Origin: an uncultured Muribaculaceae bacterium | Lineage (GTDB): Bacteria > Bacteroidota > Bacteroidia > Bacteroidales > Muribaculaceae | Direction: 5' to 3' | Length of the DNA stretch: 63,134 nt | NCBI GenBank assembly: GCA_910577465.1 | Contig: CAJTMM010000005.1 | Span: 38,442-101,575 of the forward strand | Part shown: one piece after another, positions 1-8,422 of the stretch | Layout: each line of letters begins with the position of its first letter | How positions within the stretch are numbered: the stretch's first letter is position 1 | Program-made: the position numbers and the translations under genes | Notes under the pieces: generated by a model | Database searches by the model: none | Seen by the model: the letters and a program-made list of their open reading frames with translations, nothing else | Told to the model about the DNA's origin: nothing

Positions 1-126
1 CCCGCCGAGAGCATAGGATGCAAAGTGGCTTGGCTTAAAGGTAAGGGATGGACTGCCGAAGAAGACGCTGTGGTGCATCCGGCTATTATTGCAAGACTCG
101 ACGAGGTTCTTGATGTAGCATTATAA
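1..126 (+). CDS. 3' end of a gene cut by the window edge (41 codons)
   Basis: Frame 1 is open from the first base and stops with TAA at 124-126. The visible tail is 41 residues, with an IGCKVAWLKGKGW stretch and a helical end, RLDEVLDVAL. This is vaguely like the C-terminal end of HAD-type phosphatases, where a strand such as CKVAWL is followed by a short helix with a LDEVL pattern, but too little is visible to assign a family. It lies 228 bases upstream of inositol-3-phosphate synthase on the same strand. Product left unassigned. Confidence 0.6.
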   Translation, partial: PAESIGCKVAWLKGKGWTAEEDAVVHPAIIARLDEVLDVAL

Positions 127-236
127 TTCATTAACTCTTTACTTATTATTTTAATATTTATTTATCACTTCACGCCTAAAAATGGCATTATTTGACTTAG
201 GTTAACATAAATAAGAAAATATTAAAGTAAAAAATT

Positions 237-266
237 TTTGCATTTAAAAAGTTACGTGTACTTTTA
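237..266 (+). promoter_or_regulatory. Candidate Bacteroidota promoter for ino1
   Basis: TTTG at 237-240 is followed after 18 bases by TACTTTTA at 259-266, which matches the -7 consensus TAnnTTTG in 7 of 8 positions. The predicted transcript would carry an AT-rich leader of about 80 bases before the ATG at 355. The rest of the 127-354 gap is AT-rich and shows no other clear element. Confidence 0.4.
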
Positions 267-354
267 CACGCATTTATTGCCGCAGTTGGCTCATTTGCCT
301 TTCTGCACCTTAATTTAGATTATAACATAATATCATTTTTACTATCGGTAAATC

Positions 355-1662
355 ATGAAATCAACCAATGTAAAACCCGCCGAAGGTAAACTCGGTGTCC
401 TCGTGGTAGGACTTGGAGCTGTTAGCTCAACTTTCATGACCGGTGTGCTCATGGCACGCAAAGGTCTTGCCAAACCCGTTGGCTCTATGACTCAATACGA
501 TAAGATTCGTGTGGGCAAGGGTGCTGAAAAGAAATACCTTAAATACGATGAAATCGTGCCCATGGCTAAATTGGACGATATCGTATTCGGTGCTTGGGAC
601 GTATATCCCGCAAATGCTTATGAAAGCGCTATCAACTGCGAAGTTTTAAAGGAAAAAGATATCAATCCCGTTAAGGACGAGCTCGAAGCTATCAAGCCCA
701 TGAAGGCTGCTTTCGACCACAACTATGCAAAACGTCTCGACGGTGAAAACATCATGGTGGGCAAAACCCGCTGGGAAATGGCAGAACAGCTCCGCGAGGA
801 CATCCGCAACTTCAAGAAAGAAAACAATCTTGACCGCGTTGTAGTACTCTGGGCTGCTTCTACCGAAGTTTACGTTCCCGTTGACGAACAGGTTCACGCT
901 ACCGTTGAATCTCTCGAAGCTGCTATGAAAGCCGACGACAAGGAACACATCGCTCCCTCTATGTGCTATGCTTACGCTGCTTTGAAGGAAGGTGCTCCTT
1001 TCATCATGGGTGCCCCCAACACTACTGTTGACATCCCCGCTATGTGGGAACTCAGCGAACAGACTGGCATGCCTATCTCAGGTAAGGACTTCAAGACCGG
1101 TCAGACTTTGGTTAAATCAGGTTTCGCTCCCATCATCGGCACTCGTTGTCTCGGTCTCTCCGGTTGGTTCTCTACCAACATCCTCGGTAACCGCGACGGT
1201 CTCGTGCTTGACGAACCCGCCAACTTCCGCACCAAAGAGGTTTCGAAACTTTCAACTCTCGAATCTATCCTCGTGCCCGAAGAACAGCCCGACCTCTACA
1301 CCGATTACTACCACAAGGTCCGCATCAACTACTATCCCCCGCGCAACGACAACAAGGAAGGCTGGGACAACATCGACATCTTCGGATGGATGGGATACCC
1401 CATGCAGATTAAGATTAACTTCCTCTGCCGCGACTCTATCCTCGCTGCTCCCTTGTGTCTCGACCTCGTATTGCTCAGCGACCTCGCTGCTCGTGCTGGA
1501 CGTCACGGCATACAGCGCTTCTTGAGCTTCTTCCTCAAGAGCCCGATGCACGACTACACCAAGGGCGAAGTACCCGTCAACCACCTCTTCCAGCAGTATG
1601 TAATGCTGAAAAACGCTATCCGCGAAATGGGTGGATACGAAGCCGACGAGGAAATCGACTAA
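355..1662 (+). CDS. ino1: Inositol-3-phosphate synthase
   Basis: This cytosolic enzyme converts glucose 6-phosphate to 1D-myo-inositol 3-phosphate using bound NAD+. That is the committed step to inositol, which Bacteroidales use for inositol phospholipids and sphingolipids. The 435-residue protein has the NAD-binding loop GLGAVSS at residues 19-25, the LWAASTEV segment in the middle, and the family motif GKDFKTGQT at about 243-251. The length fits the family. Codons end predominantly in C, as in highly expressed genes here. The ATG at 355 directly precedes the conserved N-terminal region. The gene stands alone, with a strong terminator after it. Confidence 0.93.
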   Translation: MKSTNVKPAEGKLGVLVVGLGAVSSTFMTGVLMARKGLAKPVGSMTQYDKIRVGKGAEKKYLKYDEIVPMAKLDDIVFGAWDVYPANAYESAINCEVLKEKDINPVKDELEAIKPMKAAFDHNYAKRLDGENIMVGKTRWEMAEQLREDIRNFKKENNLDRVVVLWAASTEVYVPVDEQVHATVESLEAAMKADDKEHIAPSMCYAYAALKEGAPFIMGAPNTTVDIPAMWELSEQTGMPISGKDFKTGQTLVKSGFAPIIGTRCLGLSGWFSTNILGNRDGLVLDEPANFRTKEVSKLSTLESILVPEEQPDLYTDYYHKVRINYYPPRNDNKEGWDNIDIFGWMGYPMQIKINFLCRDSILAAPLCLDLVLLSDLAARAGRHGIQRFLSFFLKSPMHDYTKGEVPVNHLFQQYVMLKNAIREMGGYEADEEID

Positions 1663-1697
1663 TCCGATCAACCTCCCTTTCAACTATAAATTCAATG

Positions 1698-1735
1698 TTA
1701 AGGGCGCACCATTACGGTGTGCCCTTAATTTTTTT
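1698..1735 (+). terminator. Rho-independent terminator after ino1
   Basis: A 13-base stem (TTAAGGGCGCACC with GGTGTGCCCTTAA, one G-U pair) encloses a 5-base loop and is followed by a run of T. It lies 35 bases past the ino1 stop. Confidence 0.85.
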
Positions 1736-1793
1736 GCAATTTTTTTATCGCACAAAAGTGCAAATTCGCATGAAATCGCCTCAAACACGATAT

Positions 1794-1801
1794 TAAATTT
1801 G
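1794..1801 (+). promoter_or_regulatory. -7 promoter element abutting an ATG
   Basis: TAAATTTG matches TAnnTTTG exactly. Only four bases separate it from the ATG at 1806, so transcription would begin at or within a base or two of the start codon. No clear TTTG -33 element lies at the usual distance. This suggests a leaderless mRNA for the next gene. Confidence 0.5.
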
Positions 1802-1805
1802 CCGT

Positions 1806-2279
1806 ATGAAAACACACATTGCATTTTTAGGATTAGGATTAGGATTTTTGCTGGCAGTGGGAGGTTGCCGCGCCAAACGTCACGATTCAGCTACTTACCG
1901 ACAGGATTACGCCATGTCTCAGGATAGGGGAGAGGTCGGCGTACACACATCTGTACGTTTCGATTCTTTGATTGATTTGGGTGATTGGCAGTGGGATAGT
2001 GTAACATACTTTCTACGTTACGACAGCGTTAACCGACCTTTGGTCACTGTCACAGCCAAGAAAGCATCGTTGCATAAAACGACTGTAGCTACAAGCTCTG
2101 TTTCCGAACATATTTCCGACACATCTTTTATACACATCCGCGCTGACACAGAGACTATATCGGAGAGTCTCACCCACAGTGTTACAGATTATTCTCCGCA
2201 ATGGTTAAGACGGCTCGCCGTTACTGCCGCTATCGCAATCTTGATGGTTCTTTTGTGGAGAAAACTGATTAAACGGTAA
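1806..2279 (+). CDS. Small lipoprotein with C-terminal membrane segment (u-spanin-like topology)
   Basis: The 157-residue protein has a lipoprotein signal with lipobox VGGC (lipidated Cys21). A soluble central domain rich in Ser, Thr and Asp follows. A single hydrophobic segment at about 135-150 ends in the basic tail WRKLIKR. A lipid anchor at one end and a membrane helix at the other is the layout of phage unimolecular spanins, which link outer and inner membranes during lysis. That is a topology match only; no sequence family was recognised. No phage genes flank it, so it may be a relic or an unrelated envelope-bridging protein. The ATG at 1806 is the only sensible start for the signal peptide. 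Confidence 0.65.
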   Translation: MKTHIAFLGLGLGFLLAVGGCRAKRHDSATYRQDYAMSQDRGEVGVHTSVRFDSLIDLGDWQWDSVTYFLRYDSVNRPLVTVTAKKASLHKTTVATSSVSEHISDTSFIHIRADTETISESLTHSVTDYSPQWLRRLAVTAAIAILMVLLWRKLIKR

Positions 2280-2285
2280 TATGGA

Positions 2286-3200
2286 TTACTTACCTTTGTC
2301 CATCTCGGCAATCTCCACGAAATAGACTGAGCCGACAATCATCGCCATCGAAAGAATCTGCCACCAACTGAAATGGTCTTGTCCCAAAATGTAGCTCACC
2401 ACGGCGGCAACCACCAGTATCAGATAACCGTAAAGCGCCACAACGGTGGCAGTAAGATTGCGCAATCCCACGGCAAGCAACAGATAACTTATCGATGTAG
2501 GGAACAGCAGAACGAACAGAAGGGCAAGCATAGGCGTGGAAAACAGACCTTGCGACAGTACCGGGGCATCCCAGCCGGTAAAGCACAGCATCACCAATGC
2601 TGAAAACGCACCGCCGGCAAAGGTCCATTTTGACACCGTGATTGTATCGATTTTCTTAAGCAACAGTTTTTCGAGCACGAGATACACCGCATACAGTACC
2701 GACGAAGCCAGACAATACATATTGCCCTTCACGGGATCCGCAGCCACATCGCTCGCGTGCTGCGTAAGAATTATAATCAGTGCGCCGGCAAGACCGAGCA
2801 GTATCCCACCTATTTTGCTTAACGTGACCTTGTCATGCAGGAAACACACACAGATTATAAATACCCACACCGGCTGCATACTTATGAATATCGATGATGA
2901 GATAGGAGTAGTGTAGGTGAGTCCCTTGAGCAGGCAAAACATGTATCCGAACACGCACACCGCGCCAAGCATGAACAGCATCAGTCGCTGCCTGACCGTG
3001 ATTACCGACGCGTGTTTACGGGTAAAGATTCCGGTTATCCAGAAAAATGCGCTGCCGAATACGAGTCTCATCACCACTCCCGAATAGGCGGACATCCACA
3101 CCGGAAGCAAATAACGCAAGGCATTCTCGTTGAGTCCCGAAAACGTCTTGGAGATGAACATCGCCACATTACCCTTGGTTTTACCATCCATATCTGTCAT
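2286..3200 (-). CDS. EamA/DMT-family transporter
   Basis: This 304-residue inner-membrane protein has about ten hydrophobic helices arranged as two homologous EamA halves. It includes the conserved PISSSIFISMQPVWV region in the first half and LFPTSISYLLLAVGLRNL in the second. Members export metabolites such as amino acids or nucleobases; the substrate cannot be read from sequence. The start at 3200 (ATGACAGATATG) has a second in-frame ATG three codons later. It is convergent with the preceding lipoprotein (6 bases between stops) and divergent from the flavin/iron-sulfur operon. Confidence 0.85.
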   Translation of the reverse strand: MTDMDGKTKGNVAMFISKTFSGLNENALRYLLPVWMSAYSGVVMRLVFGSAFFWITGIFTRKHASVITVRQRLMLFMLGAVCVFGYMFCLLKGLTYTTPISSSIFISMQPVWVFIICVCFLHDKVTLSKIGGILLGLAGALIIILTQHASDVAADPVKGNMYCLASSVLYAVYLVLEKLLLKKIDTITVSKWTFAGGAFSALVMLCFTGWDAPVLSQGLFSTPMLALLFVLLFPTSISYLLLAVGLRNLTATVVALYGYLILVVAAVVSYILGQDHFSWWQILSMAMIVGSVYFVEIAEMDKGK

Positions 3201-3297
3201 TTTTCAAATAGAAACGTCATCACACGCCGATTCGTTCTTACATTCCACACATATCCTGTAATTATTTTTAGGTATGGCACGGTTGAAGTTATTTACT

Positions 3298-3305
3298 TAA
3301 TTTTG
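3298..3305 (+). promoter_or_regulatory. -7 element for the flavin/nitroreductase operon
   Basis: TAATTTTG matches TAnnTTTG exactly, 30 bases upstream of the ATG at 3336. No well-spaced TTTG is visible upstream. Confidence 0.45.
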
Positions 3306-3335
3306 CCGGCGATAACACCAATTCAACAAACACCG

Positions 3336-4436
3336 ATGAACACATCAGTAAAACGTATAACTGTCAATATTGTAAGTCTTGTCACCGTATTCCTCATGTT
3401 GGCTGCGGCTGCCATTATACGCGATTCTTCTATATTGGGACATAAGGTAGAATCCTCTGACGAAACCACCCCGGGGCAACAGGCAGAGACATTCAACCCC
3501 GACGGTACCGTAACCATAAACACCACATCCCTTACCGACAAAATAATAGGTTACGCCGGACCTGTACCGGTTGAGATAACCATCGCCGACGATAAAATCA
3601 CATCCATAACTCCGCTTGACAACAATGAGACACCCGGATTCTTCAAACGTGTCACATCTTCTGACATACTTGAATCCTGGATCGGCAAATCGCCCGAACA
3701 GGCTCTGGCAACCGAAGTCGATGCCGTTACCGGCGCCACATACTCTTCAAAAGCCCTCATCACCAACGTTCAATACGGATTACAGTATTACCTCAATAAC
3801 GACATAAAAGCGAAGGCACCTGCACAGGCTGCACCGCGTGACATTAAATTCTACTGCATACTTGCGGTCGTGATACTCGCCGGTATAGTACCGTTGTTTA
3901 CCAAAAACAAACGTTACCGTACGCTCCAGCAGATACTCAATACCGCCATATTAGGTTTCTGGGGCGGAACATTCATTGACTACACCATGATGCTCGGTAT
4001 CATGTCCAACGGCATAACGGCTGCCGCATCTGTCACAACGCTGCTTCTGCTATTCATAGCATTCATTTATCCGCTGTTCGGCAAAAGCGGTTATTACTGC
4101 GCTTGGGTATGCCCCCTCGGTTCCATACAGGAACTTGCCGGAAAGTGCAATCCCAATCATAAGATTCATCTTTCACCGCGTATGATATCGGCTCTCAACC
4201 GTTTCAGATATTTCCTCTGGTCACTGCTCATGCTCATGCTTTGGACCGGACTGTTCATGAGCTGGATTGACTACGAGCTGTTCACGGCATTCATGGTACG
4301 TGAAGCTGCATTGGGAGTTGTCATAGCAGGGGCTTGTTTCGTATTGCTGTCCTTATTCATTACTCGCCCTTACTGCCGTTTCGTGTGCCCCACAGGTACC
4401 ATCCTTAGAATATCGCAGAATACCGACAATAACTGA
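3336..4436 (+). CDS. Membrane FMN-binding and 4Fe-4S protein (NosR/NapH-like)
   Basis: From the ATG at 3336 the protein has 366 residues; the frame is open further upstream, but that part has no signal-like start. Order: a membrane helix (about 8-27), then an FMN_bind domain outside the cytoplasm ending in DAVTGATYSS. Thr135 in TGAT is the expected covalent flavinylation site, as in RnfG and NqrC. Several membrane helices follow, with two CX3CP motifs, CAWVCP (Cys255, Cys259) and CRFVCP (Cys347, Cys351), that can hold one 4Fe-4S cluster. The protein probably moves electrons across the inner membrane to a periplasmic acceptor. The nitroreductase gene starts 32 bases downstream. No apbE flavin transferase is seen in the window. 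Confidence 0.85.
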   Translation: MNTSVKRITVNIVSLVTVFLMLAAAAIIRDSSILGHKVESSDETTPGQQAETFNPDGTVTINTTSLTDKIIGYAGPVPVEITIADDKITSITPLDNNETPGFFKRVTSSDILESWIGKSPEQALATEVDAVTGATYSSKALITNVQYGLQYYLNNDIKAKAPAQAAPRDIKFYCILAVVILAGIVPLFTKNKRYRTLQQILNTAILGFWGGTFIDYTMMLGIMSNGITAAASVTTLLLLFIAFIYPLFGKSGYYCAWVCPLGSIQELAGKCNPNHKIHLSPRMISALNRFRYFLWSLLMLMLWTGLFMSWIDYELFTAFMVREAALGVVIAGACFVLLSLFITRPYCRFVCPTGTILRISQNTDNN

Positions 4437-4468
4437 ATAAAAAACAACACTAAAAAAACTATACAATC

Positions 4469-5113
4469 ATGAAAACATCCTATCTTTTAAATATCCTTTT
4501 GGCAGTTGCATTGGTTATATTATCAGTAAAAATAGTTTACACCGGAAATACTGATGATATGAACAACGAAATCACAACACAACAGGACCAGAACATAGCT
4601 TTGGAGAATATTCTCACCCGAAGCAGCGTACGCGCATACACTGACCAAGCCATCTCCAACGAACAAATCGACACTCTTATGCGCGCCGCAATGTCGGCAC
4701 CTACAGCCGTCAACAAGCAACCTTGGCAATTCCTGGTCATAACCGACCGTGCCATACTCGATTCCATAGCCTCCAACTTCAAGAACATACACATGGCACA
4801 GCACGCACCTCTCGCAATCGTTGTGTGCGGTGACCTTGACAAAGCTCTTGAGGGTGATGCGCAGTCCTACTGGATTCAGGATTGCTCGGCTGCGACAGAG
4901 AATATCCTGCTTGCCGCGCACGGAATGGGATTAGGTGCTGTATGGTGCGGCATATACCCCATACAGCAGCGCGTCGACCTATTGCGCGACATGCTATCCA
5001 TACCGTCAAATCTCATACCCCTCAACGTGATTCCTGTCGGATACCCCAAAGCTCCACAGAATCCGAAAGACAAATACGATTCCGCACGCATACACACCAA
5101 CAGCTTTCAATAA
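4469..5113 (+). CDS. Membrane-anchored nitroreductase family protein
   Basis: The 214-residue protein opens with an uncleaved-looking hydrophobic helix (residues about 5-25) and a polar linker. A nitroreductase domain follows, with RSSVRAYTDQAI at about 51-62, SAPTAVNKQPWQF near 75, and GMGLGAVWCGIYP in the C-terminal half. The first two contribute to FMN binding in this family. Family members use FMN to reduce nitro compounds, quinones or enones with NAD(P)H. An N-terminal anchor would place this one in the periplasm, where NAD(P)H is absent, so the flavin/iron-sulfur protein encoded just upstream is a plausible electron donor. Donor and substrate are inference. Confidence 0.85.
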   Translation: MKTSYLLNILLAVALVILSVKIVYTGNTDDMNNEITTQQDQNIALENILTRSSVRAYTDQAISNEQIDTLMRAAMSAPTAVNKQPWQFLVITDRAILDSIASNFKNIHMAQHAPLAIVVCGDLDKALEGDAQSYWIQDCSAATENILLAAHGMGLGAVWCGIYPIQQRVDLLRDMLSIPSNLIPLNVIPVGYPKAPQNPKDKYDSARIHTNSFQ

Positions 5114-5120
5114 CCGCACT

Positions 5121-6074
5121 ATGGACAACATACGACAGATATACTTTGCCGGCGGATGCTTTTGGGGAACGGAACATTTCTTCAAATTGATAACCGGAGT
5201 CACCGACACAGAGACCGGTTATGCCAATAGCCTGATTCCCGATCCTACATACAAAGAAGTCTGTACAGGCGCTACCAATGCTGCCGAAACCGTATGCGTT
5301 CAATATGATTCCCAACAGATATCTCTGCGCGAACTTATCCTGCTTTATTTTGCCACCATCGATCCCACATCTCTCAACCGGCAGGGCAACGACCGTGGAA
5401 CGCAATACCGAACAGGCATCTACTATACCGACCCCGCCGACCGTCCGGTCATAGAGGAATGTATCAATGAGCTTTCAGCACATTATTCCGAACCGATAGC
5501 TGTAGAATGTGCTGAACTTGAAAATTTCTATCCCGCGGAGGATTACCATCAGGACTACCTCGACAATAATCCGTCGGGGTATTGCCATATAAGTCCGGGG
5601 TTGTTTGAACTCGCGCGCAACTATTCTCCACGGTACCGCACACCCTCTGCTGCTGAATTGAAGCAAACCCTCACACCCATACAATACGAGGTGACGCAAA
5701 ACGGCGCAACCGAGTACCCGTTTACCGGAGAATACACCGATACCTTCGAACCGGGCATATATGTTGACATCACCAATGGTCAGCCGCTGTTTATATCCAC
5801 CGACAAATTCCATAGCGGATGTGGATGGCCGGCATTCTCCCGTCCGATAGCAGAATGGAACGTTACCGAACACATCGATACCTCACATGGTATGACACGC
5901 ACGGAAATACGTAGCGCCACAAGCGGCTCACACCTCGGACATGTATTTCCCGACGGACCCCGGTCATCAGGCGGTATGCGCTACTGCATAAACAGCGCCG
6001 CACTCAGATTTATCCCTGAATCCCGTATGCGGCAGGAAGGCTACGGCGAATACTTGCACCTGCTTGACCATTGA
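5121..6074 (+). CDS. msrAB: Bifunctional peptide methionine sulfoxide reductase MsrA/MsrB
   Basis: This 317-residue fusion reduces both stereoisomers of methionine sulfoxide. The MsrA half starts at once with GGCFWG (catalytic Cys13). The MsrB half, from about residue 170, has SGCGWPAF (Cys234, probable resolving) and RYCINS (catalytic Cys289). The usual zinc CxxC pairs of MsrB are absent, which fits the zinc-free form. No signal peptide is visible, so a cytosolic location is expected even though the two upstream partners appear exported. It begins 7 bases after the nitroreductase stop, so it is almost certainly co-transcribed with it and shares an oxidative or electrophile stress theme. Confidence 0.93.
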   Translation: MDNIRQIYFAGGCFWGTEHFFKLITGVTDTETGYANSLIPDPTYKEVCTGATNAAETVCVQYDSQQISLRELILLYFATIDPTSLNRQGNDRGTQYRTGIYYTDPADRPVIEECINELSAHYSEPIAVECAELENFYPAEDYHQDYLDNNPSGYCHISPGLFELARNYSPRYRTPSAAELKQTLTPIQYEVTQNGATEYPFTGEYTDTFEPGIYVDITNGQPLFISTDKFHSGCGWPAFSRPIAEWNVTEHIDTSHGMTRTEIRSATSGSHLGHVFPDGPRSSGGMRYCINSAALRFIPESRMRQEGYGEYLHLLDH

Positions 6075-6230
6075 TTACCTCCGTTCCCTCCCATTACATT
6101 ATATCGATTAAGTGGTTCGGATAAATGAGTTAATGTTTATTTGAGACACTTATATAGTCGGTTACATTATATATTTCAGCTTTTTCAATTATTACCTCGG
6201 CAAAGCTTACACCACATCCCTACTTTTTTG

Positions 6231-6238
6231 TAATTTTG
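6231..6238 (+). promoter_or_regulatory. -7 promoter element six bases before an ATG
   Basis: TAATTTTG matches TAnnTTTG exactly and is followed by six bases and the ATG at 6245. The predicted transcript start coincides with, or lies just before, the start codon. The remainder of 6075-6230 shows no terminator hairpin or other element. Confidence 0.5.
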
Positions 6239-6244
6239 CGGATT

Positions 6245-6826
6245 ATGGAAAAAAAGGACGCAATAGTGGTGTACGGCGCATCAAGCGAAAATATCGCCGA
6301 CAATTATAAATCGGCGGCTCATGAACTCGGTAAACTTATAGCCGCAGCAGGAAAAACTCTTGTTAGCGGAGGTGGCAAGGCAGGTCTTATGAAAGCTGCA
6401 ATAGACGGTGCCACAAGCAATGGCGGTACCACTATAGGCGTGTTACCTCAATTCATGATAGAGCGCAAATGGCAACATCCGGGATTGACCGAGATTATAG
6501 CGACTCCCGATATGCACACGCGCAAACGCACCATGGCTGAACTGAGCATGGCTGCCATAGCTTGCCCCGGCGGATGCGGCACATTCGAGGAGCTGATGGA
6601 AATAATTACATGGCGCCAACTCAATCTCTACCATGGACAAGTGGTGATATTGAATACCGACGGCTACTACGACCCGCTCATACAGATGTTGCAGCGTACC
6701 ATCGACCAAGGATTCATGCGTGGCGACCACGCCGGATTATGGCATGTGGCTTCAACACCCGCACAAGCCTTGGAAATGGCATTGATGCCATGTGACATTT
6801 CGGAATTCACACAAAAGATACATTAA
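6245..6826 (+). CDS. LOG family protein (TIGR00730, Rossmann fold)
   Basis: The 193-residue protein carries the family signature PGGCGTFEE at about 108-116, plus GGGKAGLMKA near the N-terminus. Characterised LOG proteins hydrolyse nucleoside 5'-monophosphates (cytokinin riboside phosphate phosphoribohydrolase activity). Many bacterial members were once mislabelled lysine decarboxylases. A TTG at 6236 is in frame, but the ATG at 6245 fits better because the TTG overlaps the promoter element. It is followed 14 bases later by the DUF4271 gene. Confidence 0.88.
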   Translation: MEKKDAIVVYGASSENIADNYKSAAHELGKLIAAAGKTLVSGGGKAGLMKAAIDGATSNGGTTIGVLPQFMIERKWQHPGLTEIIATPDMHTRKRTMAELSMAAIACPGGCGTFEELMEIITWRQLNLYHGQVVILNTDGYYDPLIQMLQRTIDQGFMRGDHAGLWHVASTPAQALEMALMPCDISEFTQKIH

Positions 6827-6840
6827 CGCACACCCGCACA

Positions 6841-7656
6841 ATGCCTATAACCGACGCACATTACGCTCCGGCACTACAGCTCATGCCATTCGACACACTG
6901 CACTGCAGTGAGACCGAAGCTCCGTCGGCATACAGCGAACGGTCAATCACAGTTACCGGCAGGATTCCGTACACCGAAGGACTTCCGTGTGAACCGCGCA
7001 CACTTCTTCCAGGCTATGATACGGGGGTGATGTGCATGCTCATTGTGCTGTTTCTCATCATAACGGCTAATTTTCGACATTACTCCACTTTCATCAAGAC
7101 CTTCGCGCAAAACCTTTTCACAGTACGAAGCCGCGCCAACGCATTCGACGAGCACCATACTATGAGTGAGACACGCGTACTCGTATCACTGATCATGCTG
7201 GTGTGCGTATGCGAAGGAATACTTGTATTCAGTGCACTCTCCCTGACACACACCATATCCGATACATTCCTTACCATAGGTGCCATCACTGCTGCGACAT
7301 CCATATATTACCTTTGGCAACTCGCAGTCTACCGTATGGTAGGATATGCATTCACATCCCCCAACCACTCCACACAATGGATAAAAGGATTCAATGCATC
7401 CCAGTCATTGCTGGGAATAGTACTCGTGATACCGGCACTTCTCGTACTGTTCAATCCGGGCATGGCACCGCTGTGTGTAAGCATAGGTATATTGCTCTAT
7501 TTCATTGCCAGAATTATATTTATAGCTAAAGGTTTTAGAATTTTTTATAACAATTCTTTCTCCTTGATGTACTTTATTTTGTACCTTTGCAGCTTAGAAA
7601 TTATACCGCCCCTTTTGATGTATAAAGCGGCACTCTTTCTCATTCCTATTCTTTGA
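6841..7656 (+). CDS. DUF4271 membrane protein
   Basis: This 271-residue protein has a polar N-terminal stretch of about 60 residues. About six to seven hydrophobic helices follow, with a conserved-looking middle that includes the YYLWQLAVYRMVG segment. It matches what I know of DUF4271, a Bacteroidota family commonly found directly before uroporphyrinogen-III synthase, as here. Its role is unknown. The hemD gene begins 19 bases after its stop. A TACCTTTG promoter element lies inside its 3' end. Confidence 0.75.
   Translation: MPITDAHYAPALQLMPFDTLHCSETEAPSAYSERSITVTGRIPYTEGLPCEPRTLLPGYDTGVMCMLIVLFLIITANFRHYSTFIKTFAQNLFTVRSRANAFDEHHTMSETRVLVSLIMLVCVCEGILVFSALSLTHTISDTFLTIGAITAATSIYYLWQLAVYRMVGYAFTSPNHSTQWIKGFNASQSLLGIVLVIPALLVLFNPGMAPLCVSIGILLYFIARIIFIAKGFRIFYNNSFSLMYFILYLCSLEIIPPLLMYKAALFLIPIL
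7582..7589 (+). promoter_or_regulatory. Candidate internal promoter for hemD-rnpA-yidD-tatD
   Basis: TACCTTTG matches TAnnTTTG exactly inside the last 80 bases of the DUF4271 gene and about 87 bases ahead of the hemD start. It would let the downstream genes be expressed separately. No good -33 TTTG is present. Confidence 0.3.
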
Positions 7657-7675
7657 AATTTAATTTGAGCCAAGC

Positions 7676-8422
7676 GTGAAAGTTAAAAAAGTATTAGTAT
7701 CTCAACCGAAACCCTCGTCGGAGAAGTCGCCTTACTATGAAATAGCCGAGAAATACGGTGTACAGATTGAATTCCGTCCATTCATTAAAGTTGAAGGACT
7801 CACCGCAAAGGAATTTCGCCAATCTAAAATTTCTATCACTGACTTCACCGCAATTATATTTACCGCACGCACAGCGATAGACCATTTTTTCCGTCTGTGC
7901 GAAGAGATGCGTGTCAATATACCCGACACCATGAAATATTTTTGCACCACTGAGTCTATAGCTCTTTATCTACAAAAATATATCGTGTATCGCAAACGCA
8001 AGATATTCCACGGCACAACCGGCAAGCTCGATGGCTTACTTCCCGCCTTGGTAAAGCACAACAAGGAAAAATACCTTTATGTGGTAAGCGACGTACACAA
8101 AGATGATACCAATATCTTGGACAGCAACAAAATCAATTATACCAAAGCTGTGATGTACCGTACTGTAAGCAACGATTTCGGTCCTGACGAACCGTTCGAC
8201 TACGATATGCTCCTTTTCTTCAGCCCCTCCGGTATAGCATCATTATTGAAGAATTTCCCCGAATTCAAACAAGAGGATATCAAAATAGGCTGCTTCGGCA
8301 CCACGACTGCTCAAGCAGTGAAAAACGCCGGTTTACGTCTTGACATGGAAGCTCCGTCAGTAAAGGCTCCGTCTATGACTGCCGCACTTGACCTGTTCCT
8401 TAGCGAGGAATCTAAAAAGTAA
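7676..8422 (+). CDS. hemD: Uroporphyrinogen-III synthase
   Basis: The 248-residue protein has the two-domain layout of HemD, which closes hydroxymethylbilane to uroporphyrinogen III in tetrapyrrole synthesis. Seen are an N-terminal VLVSQPKP strand, FTAIIFTARTAIDHFF in the first domain, and LLFFSPSGIASLLKNF followed by GCFGTTTAQAV in the second, all typical positions for this divergent family. The start is GTG at 7676. Its 3' end overlaps a possible early start of rnpA. Other tetrapyrrole genes are not in the window. Confidence 0.83.
   Translation: MKVKKVLVSQPKPSSEKSPYYEIAEKYGVQIEFRPFIKVEGLTAKEFRQSKISITDFTAIIFTARTAIDHFFRLCEEMRVNIPDTMKYFCTTESIALYLQKYIVYRKRKIFHGTTGKLDGLLPALVKHNKEKYLYVVSDVHKDDTNILDSNKINYTKAVMYRTVSNDFGPDEPFDYDMLLFFSPSGIASLLKNFPEFKQEDIKIGCFGTTTAQAVKNAGLRLDMEAPSVKAPSMTAALDLFLSEESKK

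Noticed and set aside
1806..2279. A prophage or mobile element around the spanin-like gene
   Set aside because: No integrase, structural phage genes, direct repeats or tRNA target are seen; neighbours are housekeeping genes.
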